NCBI GenBank assembly: GCA_902544135.1
Contig: CACCBF010000001.1
Span: 62,001-126,000, forward strand
DNA length: 64,000 nucleotides
Direction of reading: 5' to 3'
Source of the DNA: an uncultured Pelagibacteraceae bacterium
GTDB taxonomy: Bacteria > Pseudomonadota > Alphaproteobacteria > Pelagibacterales > Pelagibacteraceae
Numbering within the stretch: position 1 is the first letter of the stretch; the number at the start of each line of letters is the position of its first letter. Of this stretch, positions 8,614 to 16,433 are shown piece after piece. Under the pieces are notes generated by a model, which saw nothing but the letters and a program-made list of their open reading frames with translations, was not told the DNA's origin and ran no database searches. The translations under genes and the position numbers were made by a program.

Positions 8614-9903
8614 ATGGCTATTACGTATCTAAAAAAATCTCCAAAAACTTCATCAACAGATGACAATAAGACATCAGGAATAGTTCAAAATTTATTAAAA
8701 GACATTGAAACTACAAAAGAACAAGGTTGCATTGATTTAACAAAAAAGTTTGACAAGTACGATGGGGAAATAATTGTTTCAAAAGAAAGAATTGAAGAAA
8801 TTAAAAAAACTTTAGATCAAAAAACTATAGATGATATCCAATTTTCTTTTGATCGAGTAAGAAAATTTGCAGAAGCTCAACTTAAAAATTACGGTCAAGA
8901 TTTTGAAGTTGAATTGTCTGATGGTTTGTATGCAGGTCAAAAATTAGTCCCAGTTAATACTGCTGGTTGTTACATACCAGGTGGAAGATATGCTCATATC
9001 GCTTCTGCTGTTATGAGTGTTACTACAGCTAAAGTTGCCGGTGTTAAAAATATAATTGCATGTAGCCCTCCAAAAGAAAATGTTGGTGCTCACCCTGCTA
9101 TTGTCTACACTGCTGATCTCTGTGGAGCAGATGTAATATTGAACTTAGGTGGTGTTCCAGCGATTGCTGCGATGACTAATGGATTATTTAAAAACCCTCC
9201 AGCAGACATCATTGTTGGTCCGGGAAACCAGTTTGTAGCTGAAGCAAAAAGAATTTTATATGGCAAAGTGGGAATAGATTTATTTGCGGGTCCAACTGAA
9301 ATTGGAATAATTGCTGATGCAAAAGCTGATCCAGAGATAGTTGCTGTAGACTTAGTAGGTCAGGCAGAACATGGCTATAATTCTCCATGTTGGTTATACA
9401 CAACAAGTAAAGACTTAGCTGACAAAGTGTTAAAAAGAGTTCCAGAATTAATTTCAGAATTACCCGAAGTTCCTAGAAAGAGTGCAGAAGCAGCTTGGAG
9501 AGATTATGGTGAAGTAATTCTTTGCGATACTGATGAAGAAATTGTTAAGATTAGCGATGAATACGCTCCAGAACATTTAGAAGTTCAAACAGAAAATTTA
9601 AAGTGGTTTTATGAACGATTAACAAATTATGGATCGTTATTTGTAGGAGAAGAAACTACAGTTGCCTATGGAGATAAATGTTCAGGTACAAATCATATTT
9701 TACCAACTAAAGGAGCTGGTAAATATACTGGTGGTTTATTTGTTGGTAAATTTATTAAAACTTTAAGTTTTCAACGAATGACAAAAGAATCTACTGAACT
9801 AGTTGGTGCTGCTGCAGCAAGAATATCAAGATATGAAGGAATGGAAGCTCATGCAAGAACTGGTGATGTAAGATTAAAAAAATATGGATATTCTAGTAAA
9901 TAG
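8614..9903 (+). CDS. HisD-family dehydrogenase, probable sulfopropanediol 3-dehydrogenase (HpsN-like)
   Basis: The 429-residue protein has the histidinol dehydrogenase fold: VPGNQFVAEAKRILYG-type NAD-binding segment (here IIVGPGNQFVAEAKR), FAGPTEIGIIAD, zinc-ligand motif QAEHG, catalytic Glu-His in YAPEHLEV and a C-terminal EAHAR. Several segments differ from true HisD and resemble the HpsN group as I recall it: CYIPGGRYAHIASAVMSV, QAEHGYNSP, AAWRDYGEVILC and CSGTNHILPT. HpsN oxidises 2,3-dihydroxypropane-1-sulfonate to sulfolactate. Placement with tauABC, pta and an Ldh2-family enzyme supports sulfonate metabolism over histidine biosynthesis. Specificity is inferred from remembered family patterns. 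Confidence 0.75.
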   Translation: MAITYLKKSPKTSSTDDNKTSGIVQNLLKDIETTKEQGCIDLTKKFDKYDGEIIVSKERIEEIKKTLDQKTIDDIQFSFDRVRKFAEAQLKNYGQDFEVELSDGLYAGQKLVPVNTAGCYIPGGRYAHIASAVMSVTTAKVAGVKNIIACSPPKENVGAHPAIVYTADLCGADVILNLGGVPAIAAMTNGLFKNPPADIIVGPGNQFVAEAKRILYGKVGIDLFAGPTEIGIIADAKADPEIVAVDLVGQAEHGYNSPCWLYTTSKDLADKVLKRVPELISELPEVPRKSAEAAWRDYGEVILCDTDEEIVKISDEYAPEHLEVQTENLKWFYERLTNYGSLFVGEETTVAYGDKCSGTNHILPTKGAGKYTGGLFVGKFIKTLSFQRMTKESTELVGAAAARISRYEGMEAHARTGDVRLKKYGYSSK

Positions 9904-10501
9904 TTTCCATTATAACAAAAATTGTAAGTAGACTCATAAAACTAATAATAAAAATATTTATTGTTTTCCACACTTTTAAACTTTGAGCATATTGCGATAA
10001 ATATTTAGATAAATAACCAATAATAAAAAAGAATAGCAAGGATGCTATTGAAGCTCCGGTTCCGAATAATATTTTTTGATTTAAAATAAAACTTTTAGAA
10101 AAATTTCCTAAAAAAAATACAGTATCAGAGTAAACATGTGGATTTAAATAAGTAAAACCAAGTGTTTTTATGAAAACATTTAATTTTGAGATTTCAGGAA
10201 CTCTATCATTAAAACTTACTATTGAATTTAAGGATTTTAGTTTTGAATATATAAAATGAATTAAAAAAATAATTAACAAAATGTTAAAGATTAACTCTAC
10301 TGTTGCAGTAAAGTATTGTGTAAAATAATGAAAAAGAAATATTCCTAAAAATATTAAAATAAAATCAGATATAGAACAAATAAAACAAACTAAAAAGACA
10401 TGTTGTTTTTTTAGACCTTGTTCTATGACAAAAACATTTTGAGCTCCAATAGCTAATATAAGACTTAACCCTGTTAAAAAACCTAATAAAGCAAATTCCA
10501 T
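9893..10501 (-). CDS. LysE/ArgO-family amino acid exporter
   Basis: The 202-residue inner-membrane protein has about six hydrophobic segments and the family signature at its N-terminus, GLSLILAIGAQNVFVIEQGL (residues about 12-31). LysE/ArgO proteins export basic amino acids such as arginine or lysine when intracellular pools are too high. The family also includes RhtB-type exporters, but GAQNVFVI and the PHVYSDTV motif near residue 121 favour the LysE/ArgO branch. Its last 11 bases overlap the end of the convergent HisD-family gene, so no terminator fits between them. Confidence 0.88.
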   Translation of the reverse strand: MEFALLGFLTGLSLILAIGAQNVFVIEQGLKKQHVFLVCFICSISDFILIFLGIFLFHYFTQYFTATVELIFNILLIIFLIHFIYSKLKSLNSIVSFNDRVPEISKLNVFIKTLGFTYLNPHVYSDTVFFLGNFSKSFILNQKILFGTGASIASLLFFFIIGYLSKYLSQYAQSLKVWKTINIFIISFMSLLTIFVIMETIY

Positions 10502-10560
10502 AACATAGATATTTGAATGTTCTGAACTTACTTTAAATCTTTAAAAAATAAAAATGATTA

Positions 10561-11022
10561 TTAAGTTTCAGGGATAAATAGTAAACACAACCCATTATTA
10601 CAAAATCTTTTACCAGTTGAGCTTGGGCCATCGTCAAAAACGTGTCCATGATGGACCCCACACTTTGCACAATGATACTCGATCCTTTTCATACCAAATG
10701 AATAATCCACTTTTGTTTTAAAAGCCCCTGGTAAAGCTTCACTAAATGACGGCCAACCAGTGCCGCTATCGAATTTAGCCTCTGAGGAAAATAATTTGTT
10801 TCCACAATTCGCACAATGATAAAAGCCTTTTCTTTTTTCTTTTAATAATTCGCTAGTAAATGGTCTTTCAGTACCTTCATTAAACATAATTTCTTTTTGT
10901 TTACTGGTAAGGTTCTGATTAATTATTTTTTTTGTCTCTGAAAGTACCAACTTATATGGATACAGAATCAATGACACAAAAGATAAACCAATAATTTTTA
11001 ATAAATTTCTTCTGTAAGTCAT
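10561..11022 (-). CDS. msrB: Peptide-methionine (R)-S-oxide reductase, exported
   Basis: The 153-residue MsrB reduces methionine-R-sulfoxide in oxidised proteins. Zinc is held by two CxxC pairs (Cys70/73 and Cys118/121). The active-site motifs GTGWPSF (from residue 87), HHGHVFDDGP and the catalytic cysteine in KRFCNNG (Cys141) are all present. Residues 1-28 form an N-terminal hydrophobic segment preceded by RRNLLK, which resembles a twin-arginine signal, so the enzyme probably works in the periplasm. No fused MsrA is seen. Confidence 0.93.
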   Translation of the reverse strand: MTYRRNLLKIIGLSFVSLILYPYKLVLSETKKIINQNLTSKQKEIMFNEGTERPFTSELLKEKRKGFYHCANCGNKLFSSEAKFDSGTGWPSFSEALPGAFKTKVDYSFGMKRIEYHCAKCGVHHGHVFDDGPSSTGKRFCNNGLCLLFIPET

Positions 11023-11050
11023 TTCACACCTTGGTGTAATTTGATTAAGA

Positions 11051-11461
11051 TTATTCAGGATTTGCTGTTAATGTTTTTATTTCCAAAATATTTTCGTTTG
11101 GATCTTTAACAAAAAATGTTTCTTGCTCGTACTTTGTGCCTTTAAATCTAAGATAAGGCTCATCATAGTATTTTGTCCCTTTATCTTTTAATCTTTGTTT
11201 CAAAGCATCAAAATCTTTTCTTGATAAATGAACACCGAAGTGAGGAACTGAGACATTACCCATATCAACTTCGTGTCTTTCATTGCTAAGTTTGTGATCA
11301 CTAGCATGAAGGGTTAATTCATTTCCCCAAAAATCTACATCAGCCCATTCTTTTTCAGAATTACTTAAGCTACATCCAAGAGTCTCACTATAAAATTTTT
11401 TAGCAGTTTCTAAATCACCACATGGTATAGCTAAATGAAAACAATTAGTATTTTTGTACAT
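11051..11461 (-). CDS. VOC (glyoxalase/bleomycin resistance) superfamily protein
   Basis: The 136-residue protein has the VOC pattern: an N-terminal FHLAIPCGDLETAKKFYSET block and a C-terminal FFVKDPNENILEIKT block, each providing metal ligands of the paired beta-alpha-beta modules. The first-strand His and the Glu in ILEIK are likely metal ligands. Such small VOC proteins include glyoxalases, dioxygenases and resistance proteins, and the substrate here cannot be named. The gene is divergent from cysE and 28 bases upstream of msrB on the same strand. Confidence 0.8.
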   Translation of the reverse strand: MYKNTNCFHLAIPCGDLETAKKFYSETLGCSLSNSEKEWADVDFWGNELTLHASDHKLSNERHEVDMGNVSVPHFGVHLSRKDFDALKQRLKDKGTKYYDEPYLRFKGTKYEQETFFVKDPNENILEIKTLTANPE

Positions 11462-11528
11462 AATAAATCCTTTAAATATCTTTTAAAATAACTATATAAA
11501 CTAAATCTACTGACACAATAAATACAAC

Positions 11529-12098
11529 ATGAATGATTTTTTACAATCTATAATCGACCGTGACCCTGCGGCAAAATCTAAATTAAGTTTAATATTAACT
11601 TATCCAGGAGTAAAGGCGATATTTTTTCACAGAATTGCAAATTTTTTTGCAATTGCAAAGTTTGATTTAGTAGCAAGAATTATTTCACAATTATCAAGAT
11701 TTTTTACTGGAATTGAAATTCATCCAAAGGCAAAAATTGGAAAAAATTTATTTATTGATCATGGTATGGGTGTAGTCATTGGCGAAACATCTGAAATAAG
11801 CGATAACGTAACAATCTATCATAATGTTACTCTTGGGGGGACATCTCCAAGCATTAATACAAATGAACAAAGAAATTCAAAAAGGCATCCTACCTTAGAA
11901 GAAAATGTAGTGGTAGGTTCAGGTGCTCAAATCCTAGGACCTGTTGTTATTGGAAAAAATTCTTTGATTGGTGCTAACGCAGTTGTAACCAAAGATGTTC
12001 CAGAAAAATCTATAATGGCTGGTAATCCTGCAAAAAAAATTGGGGATGCTACACGAGGATTTAAGCCTTACGCTGTTACTGATAATAAAGAAGATTAA
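11529..12098 (+). CDS. cysE: Serine O-acetyltransferase
   Basis: The 189-residue protein has an N-terminal helical part and a left-handed beta-helix acyltransferase domain (about residues 60-170). The signature [28 protein letters not shown] contains the catalytic Asp-His pair. It makes O-acetylserine from serine and acetyl-CoA, the carbon skeleton for cysteine. It is shorter than the enterobacterial CysE, as in many alphaproteobacteria. Its stop codon overlaps the start of cysK by one base (TAATG), so the two steps of cysteine synthesis are translationally coupled. Confidence 0.94.
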   Translation: MNDFLQSIIDRDPAAKSKLSLILTYPGVKAIFFHRIANFFAIAKFDLVARIISQLSRFFTGIEIHPKAKIGKNLFIDHGMGVVIGETSEISDNVTIYHNVTLGGTSPSINTNEQRNSKRHPTLEENVVVGSGAQILGPVVIGKNSLIGANAVVTKDVPEKSIMAGNPAKKIGDATRGFKPYAVTDNKED

Positions 12099-13099
12099 TG
12101 GTTCATATTAGAAATACATTTATTGATTCAATTGGTAATACTCCATTAATCAAACTTAAAGCTGCCTCTGAATTAACAGGATGTAACATTTATGGTAAAG
12201 CAGAATTTATGAATCCTGGCGGGTCTGTCAAAGATAGAGCTGCGCTCTCATTACTTAAAGACGCACAAGAAAAAAAATTAATTTCTAAAGGTGGTATTGT
12301 TGTTGAAGGTACTGCGGGTAATACCGGAATTGGATTAGGTTTGATAGGGAATTCACTTGGTTATAAAACAATAATTGTAATGAATGATAATCAAACTCAA
12401 GAAAAAAAAGATACAATAAAAAATCTAGGGGCAGAATTAAGATTAGTCCCTGCAAAGCCATATAAAGACGAAAATAATTTTGTTAAGATTGCTGGACGTC
12501 TAGCAGATGAGTTAAGACCAACTAATAATAATGGTGTTGTCTGGGCCAATCAATTCGATAATGTTGCTAATGCTAAAGGACATTATGAAGGAACAGGAAA
12601 GGAAATTTGGGAACAAACTGAAGGTAAAGTTGATGGTTTTGTTTGTTCATCTGGAACAGGTGGTACAATTTCTGGTGTAAGTAATGCTTTAAAAGAAAAG
12701 AATAAAAATGTTAAAATTTATCTTTCCGATCCTAAAGGATCAGCACTTTATAATTATATTAAAAACGGTGAATTAAAATCTGAAGGTGGATCAATTACTG
12801 AAGGGATTGGCTCAAGTAGAATAACAAAAAATTTTGAGAACGCAAAAATTGATGATGCATATTCCATTGACGATCACGAAGCATTGCCCATACTTTATGA
12901 CCTAATTCAAAATGAAGGTCTAAGTTTAGGAACAAGTTGTGGAATAAATATCGCTGGTGCAATTAGACTTGGAAAAGAACTTGGGCCAGGAAAAACAATC
13001 GTAACTATTCTTTGTGATAAATCAGATAAATACAACTCTAAGATGTTTAATAAATCATTTTTAAAGGAAAAAAACTTACCTGTACCTAGCTGGTTATAA
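12098..13099 (+). CDS. cysK: Cysteine synthase A
   Basis: The 333-residue fold-type II PLP enzyme joins O-acetylserine and sulfide to form cysteine. The PLP lysine is Lys45 in NPGGSVKDRAA, followed by the substrate loop EGTAGNTGIGL near residue 69, the phosphate-binding glycine loop SSGTGGTISG and GIGSSR. The C-terminal LSLGTSCGINIAGA is typical. It is coupled to cysE by a one-base overlap. The enzyme uses sulfide, which fits an organism relying on reduced sulfur, although the rest of that physiology is not in view. Confidence 0.94.
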   Translation: MVHIRNTFIDSIGNTPLIKLKAASELTGCNIYGKAEFMNPGGSVKDRAALSLLKDAQEKKLISKGGIVVEGTAGNTGIGLGLIGNSLGYKTIIVMNDNQTQEKKDTIKNLGAELRLVPAKPYKDENNFVKIAGRLADELRPTNNNGVVWANQFDNVANAKGHYEGTGKEIWEQTEGKVDGFVCSSGTGGTISGVSNALKEKNKNVKIYLSDPKGSALYNYIKNGELKSEGGSITEGIGSSRITKNFENAKIDDAYSIDDHEALPILYDLIQNEGLSLGTSCGINIAGAIRLGKELGPGKTIVTILCDKSDKYNSKMFNKSFLKEKNLPVPSWL

Positions 13100-13114
13100 T
13101 ATCGCATATCAGGC

Positions 13115-13138
13115 ATGTAACAAAACAGTTACATTTTT
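13115..13138 (+). terminator. Weak terminator-like hairpin after cysK
   Basis: A 7-base stem (ATGTAAC at 13115-13121 with GTTACAT at 13128-13134) closes a 6-base A-rich loop and runs into TTTT. The stem has few GC pairs, so it would be a leaky terminator at best, separating cysEK from the small-gene series downstream. Confidence 0.4.
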
Positions 13139-13166
13139 AAATTAAAATAATTAACTTTGAGGTTCT

Positions 13167-13538
13167 ATGAAGAAAATAATTTTAATCTTGTCTTTTTTTG
13201 CTTTTACTTCTGCGTATGCAGATATGAGTAATGAAGATAAATCTAAAGCTTGGGATTGTGTTGGAATTTATATGGCCAACTATTTCCTGCCATCAGGTGA
13301 AAAATTTGAATACGGCATGAAAGAAAAATCTATTTCAACTGTAAAAGTTTTAAAAACATATGCTCTTGAAATAGGTATTCCAGAAAAAGATTGGGATGCT
13401 GGAGTAAACAAAGCTGTAGATAAACATTACGGTTCAAAATACGACAAAGCTAAAACTGAAAAATGTCATACATTTGTTGAAGCTTTAGTTCCTAATGGAG
13501 CTGAAAGAGTTAAAAAAGTAGTTCAAACTTTGTATTAA
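13167..13538 (+). CDS. Small exported protein of unknown function, two cysteines
   Basis: The 123-residue product starts with a clear Sec signal peptide (MKKIILILSFFAFTSAYA, cleavage after residue 18). The mature part of about 105 residues is charged and probably helical, with two cysteines (in AWDCVG and EKCHTF) that could form a disulfide in the periplasm. I do not recognise a family. It opens a run of closely spaced small plus-strand genes; the next gene follows after 21 bases and has its own ribosome site. A structural or binding role outside the cytoplasm is likely. Confidence 0.75.
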   Translation: MKKIILILSFFAFTSAYADMSNEDKSKAWDCVGIYMANYFLPSGEKFEYGMKEKSISTVKVLKTYALEIGIPEKDWDAGVNKAVDKHYGSKYDKAKTEKCHTFVEALVPNGAERVKKVVQTLY

Positions 13539-13559
13539 TTCAAAAAAAAGGAGAAAAAA

Positions 13560-13850
13560 ATGGAAAAAGAAATGTTAGTTCATCTTAAACTTAAAGAAGG
13601 TAAATTAGAAACTTTCATGGGTTGGATGCAATCAGATGAAGGAATGGGTGTTAGAAAAAGTGTTGCCTATCCAGAAAAAACTGTTGGCGCTATGATACCA
13701 GATAAAAGTGGAATGTTATTTAAAGTGAATGTTCATAATGAAGCTGGAATGAAAGAATTTGTAACTGGGAATAATTCTATCGCGAAAGCTATTTACGCAG
13801 AATGTGTAGAGAGTGCTAAATTATATGAACTATCTGAAGTAAATTTATAA
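13560..13850 (+). CDS. Small protein, possible ferredoxin-like alpha-beta barrel fold
   Basis: The 96-residue product has no signal peptide or membrane segment. Its pattern (strand MLVHLKLKEG, helix, strand, strand GMLFKVNVH, helix with AGMKEFV, C-terminal strand) resembles one-domain dimeric alpha-beta barrel proteins such as the ABM or EthD groups. I do not recognise a specific family. A strong ribosome site (AAAAAAGGAG) precedes the ATG by 7 bases. It lies between two exported-protein genes, with 9 bases to the next. Confidence 0.7.
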   Translation: MEKEMLVHLKLKEGKLETFMGWMQSDEGMGVRKSVAYPEKTVGAMIPDKSGMLFKVNVHNEAGMKEFVTGNNSIAKAIYAECVESAKLYELSEVNL

Positions 13851-13859
13851 GGAGTATAA

Positions 13860-14066
13860 ATGAAAAAAATAATATTAACACTTTATTTGGTCTTATTTGT
13901 TAGCTCTGCATACGCAGGTTCATGTCCAATGTTGGCTAAAAATATTGATGAAAAAATTAAAAAAGCTCAAGAACTTAAAGATCAGGGTATGGATGCCCAT
14001 AATAATGGTGACCATGCTAAATCTGAAAAATTTTTAAATGAAGCTCTTGCTCTTTTTAAAAGTTAA
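13860..14066 (+). CDS. Very small exported helical protein
   Basis: The 68-residue product has a signal peptide (residues 1-19, ending SAYA) and a mature peptide of about 49 residues. The mature part begins GSCPM and continues as a charged helix with the pattern AHNNGDHAKSEKFLNEALALF, which looks like a single tetratricopeptide-like hairpin. The lone Cys close to the cleavage site does not sit in a good lipobox. The function is unknown. Similar tiny exported helical proteins may be periplasmic accessory factors. The upstream GGAGTATAA provides a ribosome site. Confidence 0.65.
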   Translation: MKKIILTLYLVLFVSSAYAGSCPMLAKNIDEKIKKAQELKDQGMDAHNNGDHAKSEKFLNEALALFKS

Positions 14067-14081
14067 ATAGAAAGGAAAAAA

Positions 14082-14372
14082 ATGAAAAACTATATAGTAA
14101 CACACACTTTTAAGTCAAAAGAAGCAAAAGCTAAAATGATAGAAGTTACTGGTTCAATGTCTATGGAAGATATGACTAAAGCAATGACAAGTGATAGTGC
14201 AAAGTGCCAAATGAGCTGGAATACACCTGGAGACAATCTAACAATGTATTGTTGGTGGAAAGGTACTGATCCAGATGCAATTAATAAACAGTTAGAGTCT
14301 ATGAACGATTTCTTCGAACCTCATAAATTTGTTGAGTGTACAGATGATGTTATAGATTTTAATGCTAAATAA
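14082..14372 (+). CDS. Small soluble protein of unknown function
   Basis: This 96-residue protein has no signal peptide. It begins KNYIVTHTFKS and has a central MSWNTPGDNLTMYCWWKGTDP segment, suggesting a beta-alpha-beta ferredoxin-like fold of the kind seen in DUF4242 or EthD-like small proteins. Three cysteines (in AKCQM, MYCWW and VECTD) are spread along the chain. I cannot assign a function. Its own ribosome site (AGAAAGGA) and 15-base spacing place it in the same small-gene run. Confidence 0.7.
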   Translation: MKNYIVTHTFKSKEAKAKMIEVTGSMSMEDMTKAMTSDSAKCQMSWNTPGDNLTMYCWWKGTDPDAINKQLESMNDFFEPHKFVECTDDVIDFNAK

Positions 14373-14406
14373 AAATGCCTAAATTTTTACCGAGTGAGGA
14401 AAAACA

Positions 14407-14715
14407 ATGAAGGTAATTTATACTAGAACGATGAGGGTAAAAGATGATGGCCTAGGAAAAGCAATGGAAATAGGAAAAGGTTTAGCGGCAGTTAGAAAAA
14501 AACATTATCCTAACCATGATGTTTATTTTTCTTTTCAAATGGGTGGAGACCCAAGAACCATAAGGGAGACTTTAATTGGACCCATGTTTGAAGGTAATAA
14601 TGATGCTGACGCTAACATGTCTGCAGATCCTGAATATATTAAACTTTTAGAGCAATTAAAAGAAGTTGCAATAGAAGGTACTATTGAAGATGAGATTAGA
14701 CCAATATTTAGTTAA
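14407..14715 (+). CDS. Small soluble protein, possible dimeric alpha-beta barrel
   Basis: The 102-residue protein begins with a strand (KVIYTRTMRV), a helix rich in Lys and Gly (GKAMEIGKGLAAVRKKHYP), a strand DVYFSFQMGG and a C-terminal helix. This arrangement is that of a ferredoxin-like fold. No catalytic motif is evident. It follows the preceding gene by 34 bases with a GAGTGAGGA ribosome site and precedes a membrane protein by 13 bases. Confidence 0.68.
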   Translation: MKVIYTRTMRVKDDGLGKAMEIGKGLAAVRKKHYPNHDVYFSFQMGGDPRTIRETLIGPMFEGNNDADANMSADPEYIKLLEQLKEVAIEGTIEDEIRPIFS

Positions 14716-14728
14716 AGGATTTTAATCA

Positions 14729-15145
14729 ATGTTAGAAAAATTTAATGGAATAATCTATTTAACTTTATTTATAATCCACTTTGCAGGTTTTGCTTACTAT
14801 GGATTTAGGTGTGTGTTTCAAACGCAGTCTTTTTTAAATCAATATGGAATGCATGACACCGGCGCAGGTATTGTTAGATTTTTTGGTTCTATATTTTTTG
14901 GCTCGACTGCGATGGCTATTTACATAGGATTTATAAGACCAAATGGTGTAGAAGCTACTTGGGGGTTTTTTAATCTTGTGTTTTTACAAAACCTATCAGC
15001 ATTTATAGTTGGTTTTTATAGTACTAAGATAAATAAACTTGGACATACCGACAAAACTTCTGATGAAGCAATTTACGCACCTTTATTTTTGACAATTTTA
15101 AGTGCTTTACTTTGTTACGGGTTAGCAGATAAAATCTATGTTTAA
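14729..15145 (+). CDS. Four-helix inner-membrane protein of unknown function
   Basis: The 138-residue product has four hydrophobic segments: residues about 8-26 (IIYLTLFIIHFAGFAYYGF), 46-64 (IVRFFGSIFFGSTAMAIYI), 75-96 and 116-134 (APLFLTILSALLCYGLA). Loops are short. I do not recognise a named family, although the size and topology are like DUF4345-type proteins. It follows two small soluble proteins and may anchor or regulate them. Confidence 0.7.
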   Translation: MLEKFNGIIYLTLFIIHFAGFAYYGFRCVFQTQSFLNQYGMHDTGAGIVRFFGSIFFGSTAMAIYIGFIRPNGVEATWGFFNLVFLQNLSAFIVGFYSTKINKLGHTDKTSDEAIYAPLFLTILSALLCYGLADKIYV

Positions 15146-15161
15146 CATCAAAGGAGTGATA

Positions 15162-15233
15162 ATGATCGCAATGGAAGTCAGAAGTCAGCTATCGTTTGTA
15201 AGTTTAATAGAATGTGGTTTAAATGATCTTTAA
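15162..15233 (+). CDS. 23-codon upstream ORF, coupled to the DUF1330 gene
   Basis: An ATG at 15162 follows an excellent ribosome site (AAAGGAGTGATA) and opens a 23-codon frame (MIAMEVRSQLSFVSLIECGLNDL) whose TAA overlaps the ATG of the next gene by one base (TAATG at 15231-15235). That next gene has no ribosome site of its own, so its translation probably depends on reading this ORF. It may be a translated leader, a genuine micropeptide or the remnant of a larger gene. The peptide shows no membrane span. Confidence 0.5.
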   Translation: MIAMEVRSQLSFVSLIECGLNDL

Positions 15234-15520
15234 TGCCAGGTTTTGTTATTTTTAATATAGAAATAAAAAAACCTGAAGAATATAAAGAATACGTTCAGAA
15301 GGTAACACCAATAGCTAAAAAATTTGGAGGTGAATATATTGTCAGAGGTGGTGAATCCAAAGTAATTGAAGGTGTTTGGACATATCCCAGAACAATTATT
15401 ATTAAATTTCCAAGTTACGAAAAAGCTTTAGAGTGGTATAGTTCAGATGAGTATAAACCAATTAAAAAAATCCGTTTAGACAATTCAGTCAGTAATGGAA
15501 TAATAATTAAAGGAGTTTAA
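15233..15520 (+). CDS. DUF1330 family protein
   Basis: The 95-residue protein fits DUF1330, a dimeric alpha-beta barrel family: PGFVIFNIEIKKPEEYKEY at the N-terminus, a central GGEYIVRGGESKVIEG turn, then FPSYEKALEWYSSDEYKPI, which is the family hallmark. The biochemical role of DUF1330 is not established. Its start overlaps the stop of a 23-codon upstream ORF, suggesting coupled translation. One base separates it from the next gene, so it is in the middle of an operon. Confidence 0.88.
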   Translation: MPGFVIFNIEIKKPEEYKEYVQKVTPIAKKFGGEYIVRGGESKVIEGVWTYPRTIIIKFPSYEKALEWYSSDEYKPIKKIRLDNSVSNGIIIKGV

Positions 15521-15521
15521 A

Positions 15522-15842
15522 ATGTCGATATTAGAGAAATATACGAATGCAATTAATAATAAAGATGAGTCAATTATGAATGAACTTTTGCATGATGACT
15601 TTAAATTCACAATGCATAAGTCAGGAAATACCATAGGTAAAACTGATGTTATAAAATGGGCAATGAGTGGTGATATAAACCAAGATAAAGCAAGAGTAGT
15701 CTATGAAAATGATGAAGTTGGAGTTCACCATTCAATTGTTACATTTAATGATGGGAATGTTGAAGCAGTAATGGCAGTTTATAAATACAAAGATGGAAAG
15801 ATTATAAGTTTGGAGACTGGCGCTACTCCTATGTCAAAATAA
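15522..15842 (+). CDS. NTF2/SnoaL-like small protein
   Basis: The 106-residue product shows the cone-shaped NTF2-like pattern: an N-terminal helix (EKYTNAINNKDESIMNELL), the HDDFKFTMHKSG strand-turn, GKTDVIKWAMSG, and long C-terminal strands VEAVMAVYKYKDGKI. This fold is used for small-molecule isomerases, hydratases and binding proteins, and no specific catalytic set is evident. A ribosome site (AAAGGAG) lies inside the end of the upstream DUF1330 gene. Confidence 0.75.
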   Translation: MSILEKYTNAINNKDESIMNELLHDDFKFTMHKSGNTIGKTDVIKWAMSGDINQDKARVVYENDEVGVHHSIVTFNDGNVEAVMAVYKYKDGKIISLETGATPMSK

Positions 15843-15848
15843 AAGTAA

Positions 15849-16433
15849 ATGATTGACTTTTATTTCTCGATTGGAAGCACATATACTTATTTAGCAGTCA
15901 CTAGAATACTTGATGTTGAAAAAAATCATCAAGTCAGTTTTAATTGGAAACCTTTTAGCGTTCGGGTAATTATGAAAGAAATGAATAATATTCCATTTCC
16001 AAAGGATAAGCTTAATAAAGTAAATTACATGTGGAGAGATATTGAAAGACGGGCTGAGGGTTATGGTTTTTTTGCTAAAACTCCTGTGCCCTACCCACTA
16101 TCTGAATTTGATTTAGCAAATCAAATTGCAATTCTTGGATTAGATAAAAGTTGGGGTGTGGATTATGTGAGACTGACATATAAGAAATGGTTTCAAGAGG
16201 GTAAAGAACCAGCGATAGAGCCAAGTATTTCTGAAGTATGTAAAGAATTAAAACTCAATAAGGATGAGATAATATCTGAAGCAAAAACAAAATTAATTGA
16301 AGATAAATACTTAGCCAACACAAATTCTGCAAGAGAAAATAAAATCTTTGGTAGTCCCTCTTTTGTTGTTAAAAACGAAATATTTTGGGGTGATGATAGG
16401 ATGGAAGATGCAATTAAATTTTTTAAAAAATGA
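15849..16433 (+). CDS. DsbA-family 2-hydroxychromene-2-carboxylate isomerase-like protein
   Basis: The 194-residue protein has the GST-kappa/HCCA-isomerase version of the DsbA fold: FYFSIGSTYTYLAVTRI at the N-terminus with the family Ser in place of a CxxC, a helical insert, and C-terminal IFGSPSFVVKNEIFWGDDRMED. The cis-Pro loop GSPSF and the WGDDR motif are family hallmarks. Such enzymes use glutathione for isomerisation of aromatic or polyketide-like compounds. The natural substrate here is unknown. It overlaps the following gene by 4 bases (ATGA). Confidence 0.87.
   Translation: MIDFYFSIGSTYTYLAVTRILDVEKNHQVSFNWKPFSVRVIMKEMNNIPFPKDKLNKVNYMWRDIERRAEGYGFFAKTPVPYPLSEFDLANQIAILGLDKSWGVDYVRLTYKKWFQEGKEPAIEPSISEVCKELKLNKDEIISEAKTKLIEDKYLANTNSARENKIFGSPSFVVKNEIFWGDDRMEDAIKFFKK

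Noticed and set aside
8614-9903. Annotation as histidine-biosynthetic HisD
   Set aside because: The catalytic residues are shared, but several segments (QAEHGYNSP, AAWRDYGEV, CSGTNH) and the sulfonate gene context point to the HpsN-like branch. HisD remains a fallback.
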